DNA of 12,857 nt from an uncultured Bacilli bacterium (GCA_905236935.1 CAJOQL010000048.1:1-12857), one strand, 5' to 3'. Shown: positions 1 to 7,946, counted from the stretch's first letter. The notes: a model not told the origin generated them from the sequence alone. Made by a program: numbers and translations.

Positions 1-6
1 ATCTCC
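1..6 (-). promoter_or_regulatory. Shine-Dalgarno of a gene starting just outside the window
   Basis: On the minus strand the last bases of the window read GGAGAT, a good Shine-Dalgarno core. It lies about 14 bases downstream of the -10 at 20-25, so a minus-strand gene should start within about ten bases beyond position 1. The gene itself is not visible. Confidence 0.5.
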
Positions 7-19
7 AATATTCTACTCT

Positions 20-47
20 ATTGTATAATAATACCCCCCCATGTCAA
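20..47 (-). promoter_or_regulatory. Sigma-A promoter with a G7 tract in the spacer
   Basis: On the minus strand there is a perfect -35 TTGACA (42-47), a 16-base spacer and a -10 TACAAT (20-25), so transcription would start near position 13 and leave the window. The spacer holds seven consecutive G residues (plus-strand C at 34-40) followed by TAT. GGGGGTAT resembles one half-site of CsoR/CstR-family operators, which overlap promoters of copper or sulfur genes, but no matching second half (ATACCC type) is seen. The promoter is well supported; the operator reading is a guess. Confidence 0.65.
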
Positions 48-95
48 GTTAATGTTTTGCAAAAAAAATTCTATTAGAAGTTAATTTTGCACCAT

Positions 96-125
96 CAAAA
101 AAATTGCTAAATTTGGTTAGCAATT
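96..125 (-). terminator. Intrinsic terminator of the hisS-gatB operon
   Basis: On the minus strand, one base after the gatB stop codon, AATTGCTAA (117-125) pairs with TTAGCAATT (102-110) in a perfect nine-base stem with a six-base loop. A run of T residues follows (97-103). This is a canonical Rho-independent terminator and marks the end of the six-gene operon. Confidence 0.92.
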
Positions 126-126
126 C

Positions 127-1554
127 TTATTTTAGTTTTTCGGTTAATATTTGTTTTGCGATAACTGGATTCGCTTGCCCTTTGGTTTGTTTCATTACTT
201 CACCAATGAAGAAACCAAATAAATTAGTTTTTCCATTATGATAATCTTCAATTAATTTAGGATTACTTTTTAAAATATTATCAATAATAGATTCTAATTC
301 ATTACTGTTATCCATTTGTTTTAAGTTATATTTTTTCATTAATTTTTCTGGTTCTTCTTTTTCATCTAAACAATAATTAAATAATTCTTTTCCTTGTTTA
401 GATGTAATTTCACCACTATTAATTTTATCAATAATAAATTTTAATCTTTCTGGAGTAACATAAAAATCAGTTATAGTTATAAATTCTTTATTTAAATAAC
501 CGGTTATATTAGTTGATAGCCAGTTAAAAGCTATTTTAGGATTAATACCAAGACTAATAGTTTTTTCATAATATTCACTTAAATCAAAATCTTTAACTAG
601 AGTTTTAGCTTCATTTTCAATTAAACCATAATCTTTAATATATCTTTTTAATCTTTCATTTGGCAATGTTGGGATTTCTTTTCTAATTTCTTTTAACCAA
701 GCATCTTCAACTTTAATTCTTGGAATATTAGGCTCTACCATATATTTATAATCAACTGAATCTACTTTAGTACGCATTCTTATAGTAGTCTTAGTATCTT
801 CATCAAATCTTCTAGTTTCTTGAACTAGTTCTTCACATCCCGTTTCTAGAGCTTTAATTTGTCTTTCAATTTCATAATTTACAGCATCAGTTACATAAGC
901 AATTGAGCTAATACCTTTTATCTCTACTTTAGGAGTAATATACTCATTCTTATCATTTTTTAAATTAATATTAAGGTCACATCTCATATGGCCTTTTTTC
1001 ATATCAGCATCAGAAATTCCACAATATTTCAAACTATTAGCTAAGAATTCTAAAAAGGCAGTTGCTTCTTCACCACTATGAATGCAAGGCTCAGTTACCA
1101 TTTCAATTAATGGAGTGCCTGCTCTATTATAATCAATTAGTGAGTAATAATCATAATGATCCATAGAAGCAGTATCTTCTTCTAAATGAATATTATCTAT
1201 TTTAACAGTAAAATCATGATTATTTGTAAATAATTCTACCTTGCCATTTACTCCAACTGGTTTAGTTACTTGCGTTATTTGGTAACCTTTTGGTAAGTCT
1301 GGATAATAATAATTTTTACGATCAAATAATAGTTCATCTGGTTGTTTACATCCTAAAACCATGCTCATTTTTAAAGCCTTACGAACAGCTTCTTTATTTA
1401 AAGATGGTAAAACACCTGGAAAAGATAAATCTATCTCATTGATGTTTTCATTTGGAATTTGTGAATAGGCATTTTTACTAGGACTAAAAACTTTAGAATT
1501 AGTTAAAACTGAAGCATGAATTTCTAATCCAATAACTACTTCATAATTATTCAT
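127..1554 (-). CDS. gatB: Asp/Glu-tRNA amidotransferase subunit B (GatB)
   Basis: GatB binds the mischarged tRNA and, as the kinase-like half of GatCAB, activates the side-chain carboxylate of Glu-tRNA(Gln) (or Asp-tRNA(Asn)) with ATP, so that ammonia from GatA can convert it to the amide. The 475 residues match the family's usual length. The signature FDRKNYYYPDLPKGYQITQ lies near residues 77-95, IHLEEDT near 122-128 and DYNRAGTPLIE near 141-151. The C-terminal third is the helical, YqeY-like tRNA-contacting tail. The zinc-site cysteines of some GatB proteins are absent near the N-terminus, and the common HLEEDAGK motif reads HLEEDTAS here; I take both as lineage variation. The ATG overlaps the end of gatA by eight bases and its AGGAGG ribosome site lies inside gatA, suggesting translational coupling. 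It is the last gene of the operon. Confidence 0.97.
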   Translation of the reverse strand: MNNYEVVIGLEIHASVLTNSKVFSPSKNAYSQIPNENINEIDLSFPGVLPSLNKEAVRKALKMSMVLGCKQPDELLFDRKNYYYPDLPKGYQITQVTKPVGVNGKVELFTNNHDFTVKIDNIHLEEDTASMDHYDYYSLIDYNRAGTPLIEMVTEPCIHSGEEATAFLEFLANSLKYCGISDADMKKGHMRCDLNINLKNDKNEYITPKVEIKGISSIAYVTDAVNYEIERQIKALETGCEELVQETRRFDEDTKTTIRMRTKVDSVDYKYMVEPNIPRIKVEDAWLKEIRKEIPTLPNERLKRYIKDYGLIENEAKTLVKDFDLSEYYEKTISLGINPKIAFNWLSTNITGYLNKEFITITDFYVTPERLKFIIDKINSGEITSKQGKELFNYCLDEKEEPEKLMKKYNLKQMDNSNELESIIDNILKSNPKLIEDYHNGKTNLFGFFIGEVMKQTKGQANPVIAKQILTEKLK

Positions 1555-2980
1555 AAATTCCTCCTTTAAAATCTATTTCTTTTTCTAAAGCATATGCAAT
1601 ATTTAATACATTAGCATCATCTTGGACTTTACCAGTGATATTTATACCAATTGGAAGATTATTTACATAAGCACTTGGAATGGTAATTGAAGGGTATCCT
1701 CCAAAATTTCCGATGGCTAAATGGTTTTCTAAAATAGATTCTTCTTCAGTTACGGGACTTTTTTCATCTAAAAGCGGTGCACCTTTTCCAGAGGCCATAG
1801 TAATAAAACCATCATATTGTTCGAATAATTCATTAAATTTATTAATAATCATACGTCTTACTTTGCAAGCATTTAAATAATATCTTTCTTGATTTTCTTT
1901 TTGTAAAACATAAGAACCGATTACTAGTCTTCTTTTTATTAAAGAACTAAAACCATGAGTACGATATTCTTTTACCATTTCATTAATATTTACATCAAGC
2001 CCTCTTGGCCCATAAATTATACCTGTATACATAGATAAGTTGCTAGTTGCCTCTGCACAGCTTATTACCTCATAAGTTGGTAGTATAGCATTTAAAAGTT
2101 TATGGTCAATTGATTCTGGAATTACTTGCATACCAAGTTTTTTAGCTATTTCAATAACTTCGTGAAATTTTTGAATAGTTTCTTTTAATTCATCTGATGG
2201 ATTATCATATAAGTTAATATCTAATAATTCTTTAAGATAAAATAATCTTTTCCCTTCGACTTTGCCATTTATTTTAGGTAAAAAGTCTTCACTTTTTGGT
2301 AAAGCTGTCATATCTTTACCATCTGGACCTTTAACACTATCAACTATCATAGCCGCATCTTTAACACAAGAAGTGAAAACACCTACATGGTCAAGAGATG
2401 AAGCAAAAGGTAAAACACCATATCTTGAAATAGTTCCATAAGTTGGTTTATAACCAACAATTCCACAATAAGCAGCTGGTTTTCTTATAGAGTCTCCAGT
2501 ATCTGTTCCAAGAGCAAAAGGTACTACTCCAGTGGCAACTGCTACGGCTGACCCAGCAGATGATCCACCTGCTTGCCTATTATCATCGTAAGGATTTCTA
2601 ACAACTCCAGTGTGACCAGTTGTACCAGTCCCACCTAAACCAAATTCATCGCAAACACTTTTACTAGTTAAAACTGCACCATTTTTTTCTAATCTTTCAA
2701 TAACAGTTGCGTTAAAAAATGGAATGTAATCCTTTAAGGAATTTGATGAGCCAGTAGTAAGAATTCCTTTAGTAGAGAACATATCTTTAGCTGAATATGG
2801 AATGCCTGATAATACATTATCACTTTCTTTTGGAATATTAGGCTTATCTATAATTGTTACAAAGGCATTAAATTTTTTATTAATATCTTTGGACTTTTCG
2901 ATAGTCTTTTGAATTAAAACTTCCCTACTAATTTTATTGCTTTTAAGTTCTTCTTTTAAATCTATAATACTTCTAGGCAT
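1547..2980 (-). CDS. gatA: Asp/Glu-tRNA amidotransferase subunit A (GatA), glutaminase
   Basis: GatA is the amidase-signature subunit that hydrolyses glutamine and passes ammonia to GatB. The 477 residues are full length. The Ser-cisSer-Lys catalytic triad can be placed by its spacing: Lys65 in PYSAKDMF, Ser140 in AGGSSAGS and Ser164 in TDTGDSIRKPA. These are 75 and 24 residues apart, the same spacing as K79/S154/S178 of Staphylococcus aureus GatA. The strongly conserved Gly before the nucleophile (usually TGGSIR) is Asp163 here. The rest of the core, including GYKPTYGTISRYG, is intact, so activity is expected. The ATG sits one base after the gatC stop, with a GGTGG ribosome site inside the end of gatC. 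The gene overlaps gatB, so gatC, gatA and gatB are probably translated as a unit. Confidence 0.97.
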   Translation of the reverse strand: MPRSIIDLKEELKSNKISREVLIQKTIEKSKDINKKFNAFVTIIDKPNIPKESDNVLSGIPYSAKDMFSTKGILTTGSSNSLKDYIPFFNATVIERLEKNGAVLTSKSVCDEFGLGGTGTTGHTGVVRNPYDDNRQAGGSSAGSAVAVATGVVPFALGTDTGDSIRKPAAYCGIVGYKPTYGTISRYGVLPFASSLDHVGVFTSCVKDAAMIVDSVKGPDGKDMTALPKSEDFLPKINGKVEGKRLFYLKELLDINLYDNPSDELKETIQKFHEVIEIAKKLGMQVIPESIDHKLLNAILPTYEVISCAEATSNLSMYTGIIYGPRGLDVNINEMVKEYRTHGFSSLIKRRLVIGSYVLQKENQERYYLNACKVRRMIINKFNELFEQYDGFITMASGKGAPLLDEKSPVTEEESILENHLAIGNFGGYPSITIPSAYVNNLPIGINITGKVQDDANVLNIAYALEKEIDFKGGIYE

Positions 2981-2981
2981 T

Positions 2982-3272
2982 TTATTCCACCACCTTTGGT
3001 ACTTTGATTTCGCGTCCTATTTTATCTTTTGCATTAGAAAGAGCTATATCAACGTCTATGCTTTGACAAGCTACATCTTCTCTTAGACTTGCAGCAAACA
3101 AATCAAAAGGCATAAATGCTGGTTCTACTTCATTTAAACCTTCTATTTCATTTATTTTATCAATATTTTGATCAATTGATGTAAACTCTTCAGTAATCAT
3201 CTTAGCTTCTTCATTAGATAAACCAATTAATAGTTTATCAGCATATTTTATAATTTCTTCTTCATTAAACAT
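2982..3272 (-). CDS. gatC: Asp/Glu-tRNA amidotransferase subunit C (GatC)
   Basis: GatC is the small subunit that wraps around GatA and stabilises the GatA-GatB interface. The 96 residues are typical. Visible family features are the N-terminal helical pair with the LSNEEAK segment (about residues 18-24), LREDVA (about 63-68), LSNAKDK (about 78-84) and the characteristic VPKVVE at the C-terminus. The start is supported by an AGGTG ribosome site five bases upstream. The gap to asnS is eight bases and the gap to gatA one base. Sequence conservation in this family is low, but position and length make the call firm. Confidence 0.93.
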   Translation of the reverse strand: MFNEEEIIKYADKLLIGLSNEEAKMITEEFTSIDQNIDKINEIEGLNEVEPAFMPFDLFAASLREDVACQSIDVDIALSNAKDKIGREIKVPKVVE

Positions 3273-3280
3273 ATAATCAC

Positions 3281-4651
3281 CTAATATTCACATGAACCAG
3301 GAGTTCTTGGGAAAGGAATTACATCACGAATATTTTCAATTCCAGTTAAGTACATTATTAATCTTTCAAAACCCATACCAAAGCCAGAATGATATACTCC
3401 GCCAAATCTTCTTAAATTTAAGTACCATTCAATTTGCTGTTTTTGAACACCATGTTTCTTTATTTGTTCATCTAATACAAAAAGATCAGTTTCTCTTTCA
3501 GAGCCACCCATAAGTTCACCAGACCCTGGTACTTCTAAATCAACAGCTGCCACCGTTTTTCCGTCTTTATTTACTTTCATATACCATGCTTTAATATCTT
3601 TTGGCCAGTTATAAATAAATACTGGACTATTAAAGTGTTCAGTTAACCATCTTTCATGTTCTTTAGCAATATCACTTTCATAATCAGGAGTAAATTCCCA
3701 TTTTACATCAGCACTTAGAAGTAAATCAATTGCTTCATGATGAGTAATTCTAATAAATGAAGAATTAACTAATTTTTCTAGTTTTTCTCTTAAGCCATTT
3801 GAAACGCTCTTATCTAAGAAATCAATTTCATCAGAAGCATTATCTAAGCAATATTTAACTACATATTTAAGCATTTCTTCTTCAGCATTCATTAAGTCTT
3901 CTAAATGCATAAATGCCATTTCTGGTTCAATCATCCAGAACTCGTTAGCATGAGTCTTGGTGTTAGAGTTTTCAGTTCTAAAAGTTGGTCCAAAAGTATA
4001 AATCTTTTTAAAAGCCATAGCCATTGCTTCACCATGTAATTGACCAGAACCTGTAATATATGTATTTTTGCCAAATAAATCTTTAGTGAAGTCTACCTCT
4101 TTTTGATCATTTAAAGGGATATTTTTTAAATCAAAGGTTGTAACTTTAAACATTTGGTCTGATCCTTCACAGTCAGTGTTAGTAATTAATGGAGTGTGTA
4201 CATAGACATAATTGTGTGTTTGAAAATATTCATGAATGCCAAAAGCTGCTACACTTCTAATTTTAAATACTGCACCAAAAAGTCTAGTTCTTGGTCTTAA
4301 ATAAGCTTCTTTTCTTAAAAACTCCATTGTATGTCTTTTAGGTTGAATTGGATAATCAGCAGGACAATCTCCTAAAAGGCAGATAGTATCTGGTTTTAAC
4401 TCATAATCTTGTTTACCATTAGATTCTACTAAAGTTCCTTCTACTTTAATGGCAGAACCAGCTAAATAACGACTTACTTCATCAAAGTTAGGTAAGTCTT
4501 TAGTATATACTACTTGTAAAGTTTTAATACTAGTTCCATCATAAAAGTCAATAAAGCCAAACTCTTTTCCATCACGATTATTGCGAATCCAGCCTTCTAC
4601 AGTAACCTTATCCCCAATTTTTTTAGTTTCAAATAAATCTTTTAAGTCCAC
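3281..4651 (-). CDS. asnS: Asparaginyl-tRNA synthetase (AsnRS)
   Basis: This cytoplasmic class IIb enzyme charges tRNA(Asn) with asparagine. The 456 residues hold an N-terminal OB-fold anticodon domain (about 13-100, with VEGWIRNNRDGK), then the catalytic core with motif 2 FRTENSNTKTHANEF (about 224-238) and motif 3 GFGMGFERL (423-431). The ending PFPRTPG near 446-452 is characteristic of AsnRS rather than AspRS, and no GAD insertion domain is present. The start codon is GTG, preceded at seven bases by GAGG; no ATG fits better. The aspS stop lies 18 bases upstream and gatC begins eight bases downstream. Finding asnS beside gatCAB suggests that the amidotransferase is not needed for Asn-tRNA here and mainly makes Gln-tRNA(Gln). 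Confidence 0.97.
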   Translation of the reverse strand: MDLKDLFETKKIGDKVTVEGWIRNNRDGKEFGFIDFYDGTSIKTLQVVYTKDLPNFDEVSRYLAGSAIKVEGTLVESNGKQDYELKPDTICLLGDCPADYPIQPKRHTMEFLRKEAYLRPRTRLFGAVFKIRSVAAFGIHEYFQTHNYVYVHTPLITNTDCEGSDQMFKVTTFDLKNIPLNDQKEVDFTKDLFGKNTYITGSGQLHGEAMAMAFKKIYTFGPTFRTENSNTKTHANEFWMIEPEMAFMHLEDLMNAEEEMLKYVVKYCLDNASDEIDFLDKSVSNGLREKLEKLVNSSFIRITHHEAIDLLLSADVKWEFTPDYESDIAKEHERWLTEHFNSPVFIYNWPKDIKAWYMKVNKDGKTVAAVDLEVPGSGELMGGSERETDLFVLDEQIKKHGVQKQQIEWYLNLRRFGGVYHSGFGMGFERLIMYLTGIENIRDVIPFPRTPGSCEY

Positions 4652-4669
4652 TTTTGTTCCTCTTTTCTA

Positions 4670-6415
4670 TTAATCATTTTTCTTCTTTATTTCTATACCT
4701 AATTCATTTAATTGATAATTGCTTACTTTATTAGGACATTCACACATTAAGTCAGTGGCACTAGCAGTTTTAGGAAATGCGATAACATCACGAATATTTT
4801 CGGTTCCTGCTAATAGCATTGTAAGTCTATCAAGTCCAAGAGCAAAACCACCATGTGGAGGGCATCCATATTTTAGGGCATCTACAAAGAAACCAAATTT
4901 TTCTTCGATGTCTTCAGGAGTTAGTTCTAGTGCTTCAAACATTTTTCTTTGAACATTTTCATCATGAATACGAATTGATCCACCACCAGCTTCATAACCA
5001 TTAATAACAATATCATAAGCCTTAGAATAACAATTAGCCTTATCAGTTAATAATTTATCAACATCTTCATCTTTAGGCATAGTAAATGGATGATGGCAAG
5101 AAACATAACGATTTTCTTCTTCACTCCATTCAAATGATGGAAAATCTACTACCCATAATAGTTTATAGTCATCCTTATTTATTAAATTTAAGTCTCTTGC
5201 AAGCTTACATCTTAAGGCACCTAAAGAAGTTTTAACAATGTTTTTCTTGCCAAAAATAACTAATAATAAATCATTATTTTGAATATTTAAATTTGTTTTA
5301 ATTTGAGATAATTCAGTATCAGTAATGGCTTTAGCAATTGAACCTGTAACTTCATTATCAAACTTTAAATAAGCAAGACCTTCAGCTTTATAAGTTTTAA
5401 CAAATTCAGTAAGTTTATCAAGTTCTTTACGAGAATAAATACTCGCCGCATTTTTAACTACAATTCCATTAATAATACCATTATTTTCTAATGTATTTTT
5501 AAATAGGCCAAATTCAGAATCTTTAAATATTTCTGTTAAGTCCTTAATTTCCATGCCAAATCTTAAATCTGGTTTGTCTGAGCCATATTTATCTATTGCT
5601 TCATCATATTTCATACGCATTAATGGTAGTTTTATATCAATACCTTTAACTTCTTTAAAAATACTAGCAACTAGATGTTCACCTAAATCCATAACATCTT
5701 CTTCTTTTACGAAAGACATTTCAACGTCAATTTGAGTAAATTCTGGTTGTCTATCAGCTCTTAAATCTTCATCTCTAAAACATTTAGCAATTTGGAAATA
5801 TCTTTCAAAACCACTAAGCATTAATAATTGTTTATATATTTGAGGTGATTGTGGTAAGGCATAAAATGTACCTTTGTTTACTCTACTTGGAACTAAATAA
5901 TCTCTAGCACCTTCTGGAGTACTTTTACATAAAATAGGTGTTTCAATTTCTAAAAAATCATTGTCATTAAAGAATTTTCTGGTTGCAAAAGTAATCTTAT
6001 TACGAGTAACAAAATTATTTTTTAAGTTTTCTCTTCTTAAATCTAAATAACGATATTTAAGTCTTGTATCTTCTAGAGCGGTTGTATCATCTGAGATAGT
6101 AAATGGAATTTCTTTAGATTTATTAATTAGAGTAAGAGTGCTAGTTTCAACTTCTATTTCACCTGATGCTAATTTGTCATTTTTATTTTCTCTTTCAACT
6201 ATTTTGCCTGTTACGTTTATAACATATTCGTTTTTTAATTCTTCAGCTACTTTGTAATAAGCATTTTCTGGTCTTACTACAACTTGAATAATCCCAGCTC
6301 TATTTCTTAAATCAATAAAAATTAAGCCTCCTAAATTTCTAACTTTTGAAACCCAACCATTTATCGATACAACTTCTCCAACGTTTTTTATTGTATAATA
6401 TTTAATTTTTTCCAT
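4670..6415 (-). CDS. aspS: Aspartyl-tRNA synthetase (AspRS), bacterial type
   Basis: It charges tRNA(Asp) with aspartate. The 581 residues match bacterial AspRS, which is longer than AsnRS because of the GAD insertion domain. An N-terminal OB-fold domain contains INGWVSKVRNLGGLIFIDL (about 18-36). Motif 2 FRDEDLRADRQPEFTQID lies at 213-230, the insertion around 270-420, and motif 3 GFALGLDRL at 523-531. In the anticodon-contacting loop residue 28 is Leu (NLGG). Non-discriminating bacterial AspRS enzymes usually have His at this place, so this one is predicted to be tRNA(Asp)-specific. The ATG has a perfect AAGGAGG site four bases upstream, in the nine-base gap after hisS. The stop is followed at once by a second in-frame stop (TAATAG). 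Confidence 0.97.
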   Translation of the reverse strand: MEKIKYYTIKNVGEVVSINGWVSKVRNLGGLIFIDLRNRAGIIQVVVRPENAYYKVAEELKNEYVINVTGKIVERENKNDKLASGEIEVETSTLTLINKSKEIPFTISDDTTALEDTRLKYRYLDLRRENLKNNFVTRNKITFATRKFFNDNDFLEIETPILCKSTPEGARDYLVPSRVNKGTFYALPQSPQIYKQLLMLSGFERYFQIAKCFRDEDLRADRQPEFTQIDVEMSFVKEEDVMDLGEHLVASIFKEVKGIDIKLPLMRMKYDEAIDKYGSDKPDLRFGMEIKDLTEIFKDSEFGLFKNTLENNGIINGIVVKNAASIYSRKELDKLTEFVKTYKAEGLAYLKFDNEVTGSIAKAITDTELSQIKTNLNIQNNDLLLVIFGKKNIVKTSLGALRCKLARDLNLINKDDYKLLWVVDFPSFEWSEEENRYVSCHHPFTMPKDEDVDKLLTDKANCYSKAYDIVINGYEAGGGSIRIHDENVQRKMFEALELTPEDIEEKFGFFVDALKYGCPPHGGFALGLDRLTMLLAGTENIRDVIAFPKTASATDLMCECPNKVSNYQLNELGIEIKKKND

Positions 6416-6424
6416 GTTTCCTCC

Positions 6425-7684
6425 TTAATCATGCATGTCTAAATAATCAATTAAATCATTTATATTAACTTTTTCTTCTTCTTTTGTAACATTATCTTTA
6501 ACATTTACTTCGTTATTAGCTAAATCGTCATCATTTAAGATAATTAAGAATTTAGCTTTAAATCTATCTGCTGATTTAAACTGTCCTTTTAATCCTTTAT
6601 TTAAGTAATCTGTTTCTGTAGTAAAACCATTTAATCTTAAATTTTGAGTTATATAAGAAGCGGTTTCTTTTTCAGTATCTGATACATACATAACATATAC
6701 ATCAATATTATCTTTAATTGGAATATTAATACCAGCTTCTTCAATAGCAAGCATTGTTCTATCATATCCCATTGCAAATCCTACAGCTGGCATTTCTGGA
6801 CCATCTAATTCTTTAATTAAGCCATTATATCTGCCACCGCCACCAAGTGCTAGATGTCCAACTGATTCAATATCAGCATATATTTCAAATACAATATGAT
6901 TATAATAATCTAATCCTCTAACTAGTTTTTCATCTTCTTCGTAAGGTATTTCTAATAAATCTAAGTATTCTTTTAATTTATTATAGCGCACTTTAGATTC
7001 TTCATTTAAGTAATCAATTGTTTTAGGTGCATTTTTTATAATGTCAGAATCTCCATCAATTTTGCAATCTAATACTCTTAATGGATTTTTTTCTAATCTT
7101 TCCTTGCAATCATCACATAACTTGCTAATATGTGGGGATAGATAATCAACTAATGCCTTACGATAATTATCCCTAGATTCATTGTCACCTAGACTATTTA
7201 TTTTAATTGTTGTATTAAGACCTAAAAGTGTATAAGTTTGATAAGCAAGAGATATTACATCTACATCTGCTAGTACATCATCTGAACCAATAAATTCTAC
7301 TCCAAACTGAGTAAACTCTCTATTTCTTCCTGACTGAGGTCTTTCATAACGATACATTTTTTCATTATAAAATACTTTGGTGGCTTCCGTCATATTACCA
7401 TAAAGTTTGTTTTCAATAAACCATCTAACTACACCAGCAGTTCCCTCTGGTCTTAAAGTAATATTACGTTCTCCTCTATCGGTAAAATCATAAGTTTCTT
7501 TTTTTACGACATCTGATGTTTCCCCAACTGTTCGATGGAATAATTCTGATGCTTCAAAAACAGGTGTTTCAATGTAAGTATAATTATATTTTTCACAAAT
7601 ACCTCTTATTATTTCATTTACATATTCTCTTTTCTTAGCATCTACACCATAAATATCATAAGTTCCTTTTTGTTTAGTTATCAT
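6425..7684 (-). CDS. hisS: Histidyl-tRNA synthetase (HisRS)
   Basis: It charges tRNA(His) with histidine and is the first gene of the operon. From the ATG at 7684 the protein is 419 residues, the usual bacterial length, and begins with the family-typical KGTYDIYG. Motif 2 lies at about 110-130 (RYERPQSGRNREFTQFGVE), the histidine-binding LVRGLDYY at 254-261, GGGGRYNGL at 281-289 and motif 3 AVGFAMGYDR at 300-309. The cysteine cluster CDDC with LDC near 190-207 is common in Firmicutes HisRS. An in-frame ATG 14 codons upstream (7726) is rejected: it lies inside the T-box antiterminator and lacks a ribosome site, whereas 7684 has AAAGGA nine bases upstream. Expression is expected to be set by the T-box leader before it. 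Confidence 0.97.
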   Translation of the reverse strand: MITKQKGTYDIYGVDAKKREYVNEIIRGICEKYNYTYIETPVFEASELFHRTVGETSDVVKKETYDFTDRGERNITLRPEGTAGVVRWFIENKLYGNMTEATKVFYNEKMYRYERPQSGRNREFTQFGVEFIGSDDVLADVDVISLAYQTYTLLGLNTTIKINSLGDNESRDNYRKALVDYLSPHISKLCDDCKERLEKNPLRVLDCKIDGDSDIIKNAPKTIDYLNEESKVRYNKLKEYLDLLEIPYEEDEKLVRGLDYYNHIVFEIYADIESVGHLALGGGGRYNGLIKELDGPEMPAVGFAMGYDRTMLAIEEAGINIPIKDNIDVYVMYVSDTEKETASYITQNLRLNGFTTETDYLNKGLKGQFKSADRFKAKFLIILNDDDLANNEVNVKDNVTKEEEKVNINDLIDYLDMHD

Positions 7685-7693
7685 ATAATCATT

Positions 7694-7699
7694 TCCTTT
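7694..7699 (-). promoter_or_regulatory. hisS Shine-Dalgarno, possibly sequestered by the T-box
   Basis: AAAGGA precedes the ATG at 7684 by nine bases and fixes the hisS start. AAGGA (7694-7698) is exactly complementary to TCCTT (7727-7731), the 3' strand of the T-box antiterminator. The same strand can therefore either form the tRNA-binding antiterminator or cover this site. Confidence 0.75.
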
Positions 7700-7895
7700 C
7701 TTATACAAATAAAAGCACAAATTCATAAGGACGAAGATACTCTCCGCGGTGCCACCTTACTTCACTTGCGCTTATTTTATTCTTACCGCGAATAACACGT
7801 TTACATCATCAAAGAAGTGTCATGGGGTATACGATTTATAGATATTTGCACCAACCATATCTTCTCTTTAATAAATACTTGTATATCCTTTGTTT
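7694..7895 (-). promoter_or_regulatory. T-box leader riboswitch of the hisS operon, probably Asp-responsive
   Basis: The minus-strand leader holds the T-box core AAGGTGGCACCGCGG (7744-7758). AAGG (7755-7758) pairs with CCTT (7727-7730) in the antiterminator, and the bulge TGGC (7751-7754) would pair with the tRNA 3' end. The Stem I kink motif is AGGA (7886-7889) opposite GATGA (7806-7810). Above the specifier loop ATGG (7855-7858) pairs with CCAT (7822-7825). The loop offers GAC (Asp, 7819-7821), followed by the expected purine, and overlapping it CAC (His, 7817-7819). A TGGC bulge fits discriminator G (Asp or Asn tRNA) and not the C of bacterial tRNA(His). A six-base-pair Stem III lies at 7777-7795. 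No terminator hairpin with a U-tract is evident. Uncharged tRNA binding should raise operon expression. Confidence 0.93.
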
Positions 7896-7917
7896 CTTCT
7901 AGTAATTTACATTAATT

Positions 7918-7946
7918 ATTTTATCTTTTTTACAAACATAAGTCAA
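7918..7946 (-). promoter_or_regulatory. Sigma-A promoter of the hisS-aspS-asnS-gatCAB operon
   Basis: On the minus strand TTGACT (7941-7946) and TAAAAT (7918-7923) are separated by exactly 17 bases, close to consensus in both boxes. An A/T-rich stretch upstream (about 7947-7980) could act as an UP element. Transcription would start near 7911, about 20 bases before T-box Stem I. Confidence 0.85.

Noticed and set aside
62..80. Second terminator after gatB (TTCT/AGAA stem followed by eight T on the minus strand)
   Set aside because: The stem is only four base pairs; the strong nine-pair terminator at 96-125 already explains the end of the operon.
7685..7726. N-terminal extension of hisS by 14 codons from an upstream in-frame ATG
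   Set aside because: The ATG lies within the T-box antiterminator region with no ribosome site; family alignment starts at the ATG at 7684, which has a good site.
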